Positions 1 to 7,418 of a DNA stretch of 23,771 bases are shown here, in pieces (the stretch's first letter is position 1; each line of letters opens with the position of its first letter). A model generated the notes under the pieces. It was not told the DNA's origin and made no database searches. It was given only the letters and a program-made list of their open reading frames with translations. This stretch comes from JBCBSS01 sp039819065. GTDB taxonomy: Bacteria > Bacteroidota > Bacteroidia > Cytophagales > Cyclobacteriaceae. The translations under genes and the position numbers were made by a program. The stretch spans positions 1 through 23,771 of the forward strand of contig JBCBSS010000129.1 in the NCBI GenBank assembly GCA_039819065.1. The letters are read 5' to 3'.

Positions 1-456
1 CTCAATGATCATGCGCATGATCTTCTTTCGCACAAATAGACCAAACGTATTAGAATGAAAAAAACTATCTAAAAAGAAGTTGAAGGGAAGCAAAAGATAT
101 TCAATATCCGTAATGGCTACTAAAATGTCTGAGGCTAAACTTTTAGATTCAGCGCTAACGATGTTCGTATTGAAATTCCCTTTCTGAAAAAACCTGGTGA
201 CCACTTCTTTATCATCATACAAATAAATTGTTGCTGTGATACCACTCATTAGGTAGATCACATGATGACAGAGCTCTGTCTGACTGAATATGACTTCCCT
301 TTTATTCGCCGTTTTAACTTCGATGAGACCTGAAAGATGATGCCACTCCTCCTCAGAGATCACAATTCCGAAGCTAGCTATCTCACTCTTAAAGTCGTTG
401 AGTTGTTTATGCGAATTGACTGTGCGGTCCTTAGATTCGACTGCTTTCATAACCAT
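1..456 (-). CDS. Crp/Fnr-family regulator, N-terminal part (cut by window edge)
   Basis: The minus strand is open without a stop from an ATG at 456 to the window edge, giving 152 codons. The product looks like a cyclic-nucleotide-binding beta-roll of the Crp/Fnr superfamily: a run resembling HHVIYLMSGITATIYLYDD is followed by a stretch with VVTRFFQKGNF, then ITDIEYLLLPFNFF, matching the order seen in Bacteroidota Crp-like proteins (strand, turn, 'ff..g.f', 'ie...ll'). The DNA-binding helix-turn-helix would lie beyond the left edge and cannot be seen. A second in-frame ATG at 450 is an alternative start. The frame stays open upstream to a TGA near 550 but has no other ATG there. It is divergent from the NUDIX gene. 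The ligand is unknown, and many members of this type in Bacteroidota lack clear cAMP-binding residues. Confidence 0.7.
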   Translation of the reverse strand, partial: MVMKAVESKDRTVNSHKQLNDFKSEIASFGIVISEEEWHHLSGLIEVKTANKREVIFSQTELCHHVIYLMSGITATIYLYDDKEVVTRFFQKGNFNTNIVSAESKSLASDILVAITDIEYLLLPFNFFLDSFFHSNTFGLFVRKKIMRMIIE

Positions 457-626
457 ATAAAACTTCTGATAAGAAAATGTTTGCAGGCTTATTTCTAAAC
501 AAACAAATTGTCGCTTATATGTCAGTTTCTTTAATGATAGATTATGCTTTCAACAGATTAATAATCATAAAGGTATATCATTTCATTTCTTGCGTTGAAT
601 TGCATTAAATTAAAGTGATAAAAAAC

Positions 627-1124
627 ATGCAAATCCCTCACGGTCTCAAAAAGGTAGCGGTCATCTGTATTCTCAAAAGCGGTGACCAATTCTTACTCTT
701 AAAAAGAGCCAAAGAGCCCAATCAAGGGCTATACACACCGGTAGGTGGTAAACTGGACCCACATGAAGAGCCCAACGCAGCGGCCGTGAGAGAAACCTTT
801 GAAGAAACCGGCATCAAGGTGCCTGCTATGCAATACTGTGGGACACTGATCGAAACTTCTCCGGTCAAATACAATTGGGGCAGCTTTATCTACCTTAGCG
901 AAATTGCATTTGTCGAGGCACCCTACTGCAATGAAGGTACGCTAGAATGGATTGACCGGGCACAGCTTCTCGACGTGCCTACCCCTCCCACAGATTGGCA
1001 CATCTATCAGTATGTTTTAGAGCAGAAAAACTTTACTTTTAACGCCGTTTATAACGAAAATTTAGAGCTGCTGACCATGACTGACTTACAAACAGGTGAG
1101 GTAGTACATCCAGCAGGAAACTGA
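627..1124 (+). CDS. NUDIX hydrolase
   Basis: A 165-residue NUDIX-fold pyrophosphohydrolase, probably cytosolic and acting on a nucleoside diphosphate linked to another moiety. The NUDIX box (G x5 E x7 R E U x E E x G U) is complete: G41, E47, R55, E56, E59, E60 and G62, counted from the ATG at 627. A threonine sits at the first hydrophobic U position, a mild deviation. The N-terminal strand (KKVAVICILKSGDQFLLLKR) and the YTPVGGK lead-in fit small MutT-like proteins. The frame could start at a GTG at 615, four codons earlier, but the ATG is preferred. The HAD gene begins 14 bp after the stop, so the two are probably cotranscribed. Substrate cannot be told: MutT-type 8-oxo-dGTP or ADP-sugar activities are both possible. 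Confidence 0.92.
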   Translation: MQIPHGLKKVAVICILKSGDQFLLLKRAKEPNQGLYTPVGGKLDPHEEPNAAAVRETFEETGIKVPAMQYCGTLIETSPVKYNWGSFIYLSEIAFVEAPYCNEGTLEWIDRAQLLDVPTPPTDWHIYQYVLEQKNFTFNAVYNENLELLTMTDLQTGEVVHPAGN

Positions 1125-1138
1125 TAATCCAATTGCCA

Positions 1139-1837
1139 ATGGATAGGATCAAAGTGATTGCATTTGATGCAGATGATACCTTGTGGATGAACGAGCCGCT
1201 TTTCAATAAGGTACACGAACAGTATGCCGAACTGCTAAGCCATTATATGCCGCCAGAAGAACTGGCTGATAAGCTTTACGGGGCTGAATTGAGAAACCTT
1301 AAAATATTCGGCTACGGCGCCAAGGGTTTCATGCTTTCCCTGATTGAAACAGCGATAGAGGTCACGGAGGAAAAGATATCCGCTATCGAAATTCAAAGGA
1401 TCATCGACTGGGGAAAGGAACTGGTAGAGCATCCTATACATTTGCTTGAGGGGGTAGAAGAAGTGCTAGAATCGGTGCATCATGATTATCAATTGATGGT
1501 ATTGACCAAAGGAGAGTTGTTTCACCAGGAAACTAAAATTGCACGTTCCGGCCTTTCGCGTTACTTCCAGCACGTTGAAATTGTGAGCGAGAAGAATGAA
1601 GCTACTTATGAGGAAATCCTCAACCGGTACCGCATACAGAAAGAAGAATTTCTCATGATTGGCAATTCGCTCAAGTCCGATGTGCTGCCGGTCGTTAATA
1701 TTGGTGCCAAAGCAATCCATGTCCCCTATCATACTACCTGGCATCACGAAATGGTGGATGATAAACACATAGAAAACAAGGATTATCTTGAACTCGGCAA
1801 TATCCGCGACCTACTTAACTTGCTCAGAGGGGCATAA
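1139..1837 (+). CDS. HAD-superfamily hydrolase (YjjG-like phosphatase)
   Basis: A 232-residue haloacid dehalogenase-type phosphatase. Motif I is IAFDADDTLW with nucleophile D10 and acid/base D12. Motif II is VLTKG with T123. The motif III lysine is K152 in VSEK, and motif IV is GNSLKSDV with D181 as a metal ligand. The helical stretch between motifs I and II is the alpha-helical cap of subclass I, as in nucleotidase YjjG and phosphoglycolate phosphatases. The frame could also start at a TTG two codons upstream (1133), but ATG is preferred. It follows the NUDIX gene by 14 bp, so a joint role in clearing nucleotide or sugar-phosphate by-products is plausible but not shown. The exact substrate is unknown. 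Confidence 0.9.
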   Translation: MDRIKVIAFDADDTLWMNEPLFNKVHEQYAELLSHYMPPEELADKLYGAELRNLKIFGYGAKGFMLSLIETAIEVTEEKISAIEIQRIIDWGKELVEHPIHLLEGVEEVLESVHHDYQLMVLTKGELFHQETKIARSGLSRYFQHVEIVSEKNEATYEEILNRYRIQKEEFLMIGNSLKSDVLPVVNIGAKAIHVPYHTTWHHEMVDDKHIENKDYLELGNIRDLLNLLRGA

Positions 1838-1932
1838 CAGAGCGTTAAACCTGATATACAACCGTTCCCTAGTCATTTTCATGATCAATAAGATAAAATG
1901 ATCATCTTAGTATTTGGCTTGTAACAGCTTTT

Positions 1933-3606
1933 ATGAATTACATTATTTTCTTCCTGGTGCTGGCGGTTATATTGACCGTCACCGTCTTAACCCAACTTTC
2001 TAGAAAGCGCAAGAAAACAAAGTGGGTCGCTAAGGCTAAAGCACAATGGGGACAACCCATTGACGATTACCGGAACTTCGAAAGGGTCAGCATTTATCAT
2101 AACCTGATCGATAAAGAGGATTGTTTTCAGGTTATTGATCAAAAGGTGGCTGATGACCTCGACCTGGATGAGGTTTTCACATACCTGGATAGAACCAACA
2201 GCCGGGTAGGCCAGCAGTATCTCTATCATATGCTGAGAACGCCCACTAACGATCTGGCAAGACTAAACGCCTTTGACAATCTGATCATCTCACTTCAGGA
2301 TAACGAAGACAAACGGCTAGAGGCGCAATACACCCTATCAGCACTCAATGGCAATGAAGCCTATCATCTGCCCGATCTCTTCTTAGGCGATCTACCAGCT
2401 AAACCAGGCTGGCTTTGGATCACCAAAACATTGCCGATAATCAACGTCGGGTTAATCGTAGCCGCTTTTTTCCAGCCTACCCTGCTTATCATGCTGGTTC
2501 CCACATTCCTGGTCAATCTGATTCTACACTACGTCAACAAACGCCGAATCGGCAAATACACGGGCTCATTTCTCAGATTGAATTCCCTTGTTTCGGTGGG
2601 TAAGCGACTCTTCGATCTCGGTATGCTTGGGGTTGATCTGCCAGAATGGAAAGGCAACTTCAAGGTGGTCAGCAGTATGAAAAAGCGGATAGGATGGATA
2701 TCCACAGAATCCTGGCAAGACAATGAAGCCGCTTCATTGGCCTGGATTGCACTGGAGTATTTTAAAATCCTCTTTCTCTTAGAATTCAATACCTTCTACA
2801 CGGTACTCGATCAGCTCAAACAGAAAAAGAAAGAGATCCAGTATCTCTATGAAGCAATAGGCCGGTTGGATGCTGCCATTTCCATAGCCTCGTTTCGCAA
2901 AGGCCTAAGTAGCTATACTAAACCAGCCTTCACCGATCAGAAAATGCTGAGTCTATCCAACATGAAGCACCCTTTGATTGTCGATTGTGTACCTTCTACA
3001 ATAGAGGTGGAAGACAAAGGTGTATTGATCACTGGTTCTAATATGGCGGGTAAAACTACTTTCATCAGAACCGTAGCGGTTAATTGTATCCTGGCCCAGA
3101 CTATCTATACCGCGTTGGCCGACCAGTTCAGTCTGCCTTTTCTGAGGGTATTTTCTTCTATTAGAATAGCTGATGATCTTGAAGATCAGAAAAGCTACTA
3201 CATGGAAGAAGTGTTTCGTGTAGGTGAGTTGTTGGAAAGATCACAGGATGATCAGTCTTTCAACCTGTTTGTAATCGATGAGGTATTCAAAGGCACTAAC
3301 ACCATTGAGCGTGTAGCCGCAGCCAAGGGCATTCTATCTCAACTCAACAATGCCAACTGTTTCGTTTTCGTATCTTCCCATGACCTGGAACTCACCCAAC
3401 TGTTGGCAGACCAATATGACTTATACCATTTCCGTGAGATGGTGAACAGTGACGGGCTTGCCTTCGACTATCAACTTCGGGACGGCATTCCAACCAGCAA
3501 AAATGCTATCAAAATTCTAGAAATATCAGGCTACCCCAGTGAGGTCATTGAAGAGGCCAAGCGCATGGCAGAAATGCTAGAACAGGACAAGAACAAGAAA
3601 AACTAA
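1933..3606 (+). CDS. Membrane-anchored MutS-like ATPase
   Basis: A 557-residue protein with the MutS C-terminal ABC-type ATPase but without the N-terminal mismatch-recognition and connector domains of MutS, which is usually over 800 residues. Visible parts: an N-terminal transmembrane helix (about 3-20), a basic stretch, a second hydrophobic hairpin (about 162-200), a helical core resembling the MutS lever/clamp region (about 205-330), then the ATPase. Walker A is GSNMAGKTT at 368-376 (MutS has GPNMGGKS/T). The signature-like region is around RIADDLEDQKSYYMEE, Walker B is LFVIDE with E450, and the switch histidine is H483 in SSHD. Such membrane MutS-related proteins recur in Bacteroidota, with no function that I can name. 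It stands alone on the plus strand, with a hairpin just after its stop. Mismatch repair is unlikely because the lesion-binding domain is missing. Confidence 0.9.
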   Translation: MNYIIFFLVLAVILTVTVLTQLSRKRKKTKWVAKAKAQWGQPIDDYRNFERVSIYHNLIDKEDCFQVIDQKVADDLDLDEVFTYLDRTNSRVGQQYLYHMLRTPTNDLARLNAFDNLIISLQDNEDKRLEAQYTLSALNGNEAYHLPDLFLGDLPAKPGWLWITKTLPIINVGLIVAAFFQPTLLIMLVPTFLVNLILHYVNKRRIGKYTGSFLRLNSLVSVGKRLFDLGMLGVDLPEWKGNFKVVSSMKKRIGWISTESWQDNEAASLAWIALEYFKILFLLEFNTFYTVLDQLKQKKKEIQYLYEAIGRLDAAISIASFRKGLSSYTKPAFTDQKMLSLSNMKHPLIVDCVPSTIEVEDKGVLITGSNMAGKTTFIRTVAVNCILAQTIYTALADQFSLPFLRVFSSIRIADDLEDQKSYYMEEVFRVGELLERSQDDQSFNLFVIDEVFKGTNTIERVAAAKGILSQLNNANCFVFVSSHDLELTQLLADQYDLYHFREMVNSDGLAFDYQLRDGIPTSKNAIKILEISGYPSEVIEEAKRMAEMLEQDKNKKN

Positions 3607-3629
3607 CCTGGTTCTAGCCGTCGTTTTTG

Positions 3630-3651
3630 CCTGCCTACCGGTAAAGGCAGG
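3630..3651 (+). terminator. Hairpin after the MutS-like gene
   Basis: CCTGCCT (3630-3636) pairs perfectly with AGGCAGG (3645-3651) around an 8-nt loop, 23 bp after the stop of the MutS-like gene. No T-run follows, so it may be part of the repeat cluster in this gap rather than a classical intrinsic terminator. Confidence 0.4.
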
Positions 3652-3681
3652 TCACCTCAAACGACTAAACCTGAAAAATCC

Positions 3682-3958
3682 GTGCGTGAGATACCCGCGA
3701 TAGAGCTAGCCTGACAGGAATACTGCTTAAAGAAAGCGCAGGATAGCATCTGAAATTCCAAAAAGCTTTCTTTTGAAAATCTAACCATTGGGATTATAAG
3801 AAGTGAAATGACCTCACCCATCTTCTTGAGTAGGTTAACAGCTGACTGTAGCGCCCTCTCCTTGAGGAGAGGGTGGCGCAAATCTATGCCCATTCCACGA
3901 CCGTAATTGGGTGAGGTAAAACCCTTAAACTGAGTGAATCCGTGCGTATCTCACGCAC
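3682..3958. repeat. Segment bounded by 13-bp perfect inverted repeats
   Basis: GTGCGTGAGATAC at 3682-3694 is repeated in perfect inverted form at 3946-3958. The sequence just left of each end also forms an imperfect direct repeat (TAAAC-CTGA...AATCCGTGCGT at about 3666-3687 and 3926-3947). The right arm contains its own small hairpin (GTGCGT, 5-nt loop, ACGCAC, 3942-3958). The enclosed 250 bp includes another nested inverted repeat and no credible gene. This could be a small non-autonomous mobile element or two copies of a dispersed repeat in opposite orientation. Confidence 0.5.
3811..3917. repeat. Nested inverted repeat (outer ACCTCACCCA arms)
   Basis: Outer arms ACCTCACCCA (3811-3820) and TGGGTGAGGT (3908-3917) are perfect complements. 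Inside sits a strong hairpin, CCCTCTCC (3854-3861), loop TTGA, GGAGAGGG (3866-3873), extended by GCG/CGC pairs across a small bulge (3851-3879). It matches in style the intergenic palindromes common in Bacteroidota genomes. Copy number cannot be tested here. Confidence 0.65.
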
Positions 3959-4020
3959 TGCGGCGATAAAGTACACACAAGGTGTTAAGCGTTCGAAGCA
4001 CTGTTAGTAACTTTTGTGCT

Positions 4021-4088
4021 TACCCACCCCAACCCCTCCCTAAAATTAGGGAGGGGAAAAGTCTGACAAGTCAGACTTGGGGAGGGTA
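4021..4088. repeat. Three-way-junction palindromic element
   Basis: Outer arms TACCCACCCCAA (4021-4032) and TTGGGGAGGGTA (4077-4088) pair with one mismatch in 12. They enclose two adjacent perfect hairpins: CCCCTCCCTAA / TTAGGGAGGGG (4033-4043 and 4046-4056, 2-nt loop) and AAGTCTGAC / GTCAGACTT (4059-4067 and 4070-4078, 2-nt loop). Almost every base of the 68 is paired, which would form a compact three-way junction in single-stranded DNA or RNA. It lies between the convergent MutS-like and primase-like genes and could also end transcription from either side. Confidence 0.7.
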
Positions 4089-4189
4089 AAAATCACATAA
4101 TTGGAATTGCTTCATATGTCATAGATTTCAGCCGACCGACTGATCAAAAAGACATTTTTCCGGGTTTCGTCTGTCATACCCACATTAAC

Positions 4190-4870
4190 CTAGTTATTAA
4201 ACACCTCTACAAACCGTGGTGTAAAACCACCCTGAATACATCCTGGTACCGGCAGTAACTGGTCTCCGGTCTGATCAACACCTAGTGAGATGATATCATT
4301 GTAGAAGGTCTTCTTGTATTTGGGAGCAACGTCAGCCACTCTGACCAGAATGTGATAGCCGCCCCTGGTTTCTACAATATCCAGACAAGCCGGATTGATA
4401 ATATGCTCCAAGCGTTTAAAATCAAAGTCCTTGGTATCCACATCGAAATCGAGGAACACTTTTTTACTGTGGCTGCGTTGTATACAGCTCATCACCTCCG
4501 CATGAGGATTGAAATGTCCGTCATTGCTACGTAACATTTGCGTCAAACCAATGATACTCTCATAGGTAGCCTTCTCCAAATCCCTGGGGTTCGGGTTGAT
4601 GTAAAAGGCAAGTGATTCTTGTGGGACAGCCTTCTTCTTAATCTTATAGCTACCCTCCGGTGTTTCTAACTGTTGGATTTTTTCTAACAGACGTTCTTTG
4701 GTAGATAAGAACCTGTTCATTTGGCTTACATCATACCTTAGCTCTCCTCTCTTACTATATTTCTTTCTGGCGAATAAACAGCAATAGTATTTTTCGTTGT
4801 CCTTGAGTTCTGGAAGCCATGCAATGAACTCGGTCAGTTTGTCTAAGTCCGATATTATCTCGTAATGCAT
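4190..4870 (-). CDS. Small protein resembling an archaeo-eukaryotic primase-polymerase (AEP)
   Basis: A 226-residue soluble protein I cannot name from an exact family. Its C-terminal half has the order of AEP catalytic motifs: motif I VFLDFDVD (D141, D143, D145), motif II TRGGYH (H173), and a third block DQTGDQLLPVPG (D199/D203, then PG at 209-210). The last resembles the 'D..R.lR.PGt' region of PrimPol-type enzymes. The N-terminal half is helical and basic (CLFARKKYSKR, about 31-41) and includes a conserved-looking NPNPRDLEKAT stretch. AEP proteins make primers or fill gaps, using two acidic residues to hold metal and a histidine to contact the nucleotide. Family facts are known; assignment here is inference from motifs. 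At 226 residues it would be a minimal catalytic core with no helicase or zinc domain. The gene is single, divergent from the lipoprotein pair. Confidence 0.55.
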   Translation of the reverse strand: MHYEIISDLDKLTEFIAWLPELKDNEKYYCCLFARKKYSKRGELRYDVSQMNRFLSTKERLLEKIQQLETPEGSYKIKKKAVPQESLAFYINPNPRDLEKATYESIIGLTQMLRSNDGHFNPHAEVMSCIQRSHSKKVFLDFDVDTKDFDFKRLEHIINPACLDIVETRGGYHILVRVADVAPKYKKTFYNDIISLGVDQTGDQLLPVPGCIQGGFTPRFVEVFNN

Positions 4871-5131
4871 AGCGCAAATATATAAACTAGGCTGCTTCTC
4901 TTGTGAAAGATCAATGGTCGCTTAACTATTTTTAGCGAATTCTTTGGTACACACAAAATCATCGAATTGGCCGACTAACAGGGGTCGGATAAGTCAAAAG
5001 CAACCACAATGCATTTTGAAGTCATCAAATAAAATCTTAAATTATTGATGCTTAGTCAGTTACCGTCTCATCGGTTTAGCTTTAGTAATTAATACCGGAT
5101 ACTTCGTAACATCCAAATTGAGATTTCTATT

Positions 5132-6721
5132 ATGCCAGCAAGCACCGCAGGCATTCCAAGTTTCGGCAAGGGCAAACTTCCCCTGGTTGCCATATTGATC
5201 ATTCTTTTATCGTGCACTTCTCAAAAGATTAAACGGGAAACTTATGCTGTTCGAGATGCGAAGAAGATCAATGCTCAAAACAAGTACCTAAAAGTCCATA
5301 TGAAAGATGGATATGTTTATGTACTTGATGAATGGTCATTCAACGATCAGGACAGTACTATATCAGGATTCGGTAAGTACCTGGACATCAACCGCTCTCT
5401 CCTCAGCAGTAAAAAACGATCTGGAGATGGTGCCTTGTCTTTTAAAATAGCCTATGTTGATGTAGCGCTGCTAGAAACCAATGACCCCGGAAAGAGCAAT
5501 TCCGGCGGGTTGGTGATTGCAACCATTGTTACGGTAGGCTTGACTATCAATTGCATTATCAATCCAAAATCATGCTTCGGTTCATGTCCCACATTCTATG
5601 CAGATACCGGGGAGGGGATGGAGCTCATGGCGGAGGGGTTTTCTAGTAGTGTGGCACCCTCGCTAGAAGCTAAGGATATAGACATGCTATACAATGCCAA
5701 GCAACCCCCGAATCGCACCTTTAACATTGAAGTGACCAATGAGGCTTACGAGACACATGTCATACGTCACGCTAACCTGATTGCTGTTCCTAAAGATGAA
5801 GGTAAAAAGGTATTTGTTACACCGGACGAAGCCTACTGGGAAGTAGAAAAACCGATCGTACCTCAATCAGCGAATGCCCCTGAGGGTGACATCTCTCCTC
5901 TCATTGAACGAGCAGATGGTAAGGAGCGCTTTAGCCTAGCAGACTCAACCGACCTGGCCGCTAAAGAAGAGGTAGTACTGACCTTTGATAACTTAGAAAA
6001 AGGCCGCTCCTATGGCCTGATCCTTGGCAAGCGTCAAACGCTGCTCACCACCTATATTATCTATCAAGGACTGGCTTATATGGGGCATGGCGCTACTTAT
6101 TTTTTCTCTGAAATGGAACGCAAGCAGGGATGGGATAAACTCAGCAAAGACCACATTATTGATATGCTGGGCGGGGTGGAAATATTCACCCAAGATGAAA
6201 AAGGCGCATGGCAAAAGGTAGAAGAAGTAAGAGAAACAGGGCCTATTGCTACAGATTTTTCTATCACACCTGTAGGTAAGGGAAATGGCCAGACAAAAGT
6301 AAAGCTCAGGATGACCAAAGGACTTTGGAGGCTTGATTACGTGGCGCTCGCTCCCTTGGTAAGAACAGTCGACCCAATAGTCATCGAACCGGTCAAAGTG
6401 TTGAATGCGTGGCTTGAAGAAGATTCGACTGCCCGACAACACTTGATCAACCCGGCATTTTCGCTGGTTACATTACCGGGAGACAAATACACTTTGGTCT
6501 ATCAACTCCCTGAATCAGGTGCTTTCGAGTTTTTCCTAGATAGCCAGGGGTATTATCTAGAATGGATGAGAAACGAGTGGTTGAAAGAGCAGAATCTCAA
6601 AAAGGTTAAAACAATGTTTTTAAATCCTTCAAAATTTTTGCGGAAAGAAGCGCCCAAATACAAGCGCATAGAACACCAAATGGAAGAAGTATTCTGGAAC
6701 AGCAGATATGTTAAGAATTAG
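5132..6721 (+). CDS. Lipoprotein with CFGSCPTFY motif, unknown function
   Basis: A 529-residue predicted lipoprotein. The N-terminus has a basic stretch, a hydrophobic core and a lipobox ILLSC, so C28 would be lipidated after signal peptidase II cleavage. Downstream, a glycine-rich hydrophobic run (about 124-140, GGLVIATIVTVGLTIN) leads into a cysteine cluster, C141, C148 and C152, within NPKSCFGSCPTFY. Similar CFGSCPTFY proteins occur as uncharacterised proteins in Bacteroidota. The remainder is mixed beta-rich sequence with no enzyme motif I recognise. The 11 residues before the basic stretch make the signal peptide rather long, but no later start codon fits. It overlaps the next lipoprotein gene by 14 bp, so the two are almost certainly translated from one message and may act together at the envelope. 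Confidence 0.8.
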   Translation: MPASTAGIPSFGKGKLPLVAILIILLSCTSQKIKRETYAVRDAKKINAQNKYLKVHMKDGYVYVLDEWSFNDQDSTISGFGKYLDINRSLLSSKKRSGDGALSFKIAYVDVALLETNDPGKSNSGGLVIATIVTVGLTINCIINPKSCFGSCPTFYADTGEGMELMAEGFSSSVAPSLEAKDIDMLYNAKQPPNRTFNIEVTNEAYETHVIRHANLIAVPKDEGKKVFVTPDEAYWEVEKPIVPQSANAPEGDISPLIERADGKERFSLADSTDLAAKEEVVLTFDNLEKGRSYGLILGKRQTLLTTYIIYQGLAYMGHGATYFFSEMERKQGWDKLSKDHIIDMLGGVEIFTQDEKGAWQKVEEVRETGPIATDFSITPVGKGNGQTKVKLRMTKGLWRLDYVALAPLVRTVDPIVIEPVKVLNAWLEEDSTARQHLINPAFSLVTLPGDKYTLVYQLPESGAFEFFLDSQGYYLEWMRNEWLKEQNLKKVKTMFLNPSKFLRKEAPKYKRIEHQMEEVFWNSRYVKN

Positions 6722-7223
6722 TTTGTTCATACTGATCTTGATTACGCTCGGTGGATGCAAGGTGGCATCGATCCAAGCACCAAAAAACAAGGTGCCTGTA
6801 AGAAAAGATATTGGTACAGATGCCTTTGGAGGTTGGATTACACTCAACCGAGTGCACATGGGCGAGCTTATCGCAGTAAGTGAGGATACCGTCTATTTAT
6901 TCCAATTCAATCAATTAAATTCATTTCCAAAAGCCGACGTGAAATACGCAGAGCTGGTCATACACCGAAACAGTGCTGACGACTACGGCACCTGGGCTTC
7001 ATTGGGATCATTCCTAACCATTTCCAACGGTTATTTTGCCCTCTTTACCTTACCAACATGGATCATTTCAGGGCTCACAGTCACCAAAGCAGAACGCAAG
7101 CGGGAAAACTTTTTGATATACCCCGCACAGAACTGGGAGGAGATATCAAAATTCTCAAGATTTCCTCAGGGCTTACCGGCTTCGCTGGATAGAAAGCTAC
7201 TTAAAGGGCGGGCGGTTAAATAG
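6708..7223 (+). CDS. Small lipoprotein, unknown function
   Basis: A 171-residue predicted lipoprotein with signal peptide and lipobox LGGC (C17). After the lipobox comes a beta-rich region, then a hydrophobic stretch around 103-127 (GSFLTISNGYFALFTLPTWIISG) that could be one membrane segment or a buried hairpin, followed by a basic tail. No enzymatic motif is seen. The ATG lies inside the upstream lipoprotein gene (14-bp overlap, different frame), a sign of translational coupling. The stop is followed by the palindromic element at 7255-7394. Confidence 0.82.
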   Translation: MLRISLFILILITLGGCKVASIQAPKNKVPVRKDIGTDAFGGWITLNRVHMGELIAVSEDTVYLFQFNQLNSFPKADVKYAELVIHRNSADDYGTWASLGSFLTISNGYFALFTLPTWIISGLTVTKAERKRENFLIYPAQNWEEISKFSRFPQGLPASLDRKLLKGRAVK

Positions 7224-7254
7224 AATAAAATAAGGAAGCTTTACCCCCTTGTAT

Positions 7255-7394
7255 GAGGCTGTCTCAAAAGCCCGTTCTAATGTCATTTCGAATGCAATGA
7301 GAAATCTTACTCCCTTGAAAATCAACACTTTGAGTCGAGTAAGGTTTCTCTCCCGACCAGTCGGGGTCGAAAAGACAGCTTTTGAGACAACCTC
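7255..7394. repeat. 140-bp palindromic element with two inner hairpins
   Basis: Terminal arms GAGGCTGTCTCAAAAGC (7255-7271) and GCTTTTGAGACAACCTC (7378-7394) pair with one mismatch in 17. Inside, GAGAAATCTTAC (7299-7310) pairs with GTAAGGTTTCTC (7339-7350, one G-T position), and CCCGAC (7352-7357) pairs with GTCGGG (7360-7365) across two bases. The stretch GTCATTTCGAATGCAATGAGAAATCT resembles a palindromic sequence found repeatedly between genes in Bacteroidota (recalled, not searched). It has no coding content and lies between convergent genes. Confidence 0.72.
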
Positions 7395-7418
7395 AACTCC
7401 CTACGAACAAAAGGACTG

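Noticed and set aside
3657..3893. 78-codon minus-strand open frame in the gap after the MutS-like gene
   Set aside because: It runs through the nested inverted repeats, and its translation (RHPLLKERA-like start) is the kind produced by such palindromes. No family resemblance.
3607..4189. CRISPR array, because of repeated short motifs
   Set aside because: The repeats are inverted pairs of different sequence, not evenly spaced direct repeats with unique spacers.
5993..6442. 149-codon minus-strand open frame inside the first lipoprotein gene
   Set aside because: Lies fully within a longer frame with a convincing signal peptide; its translation has no recognisable domain.
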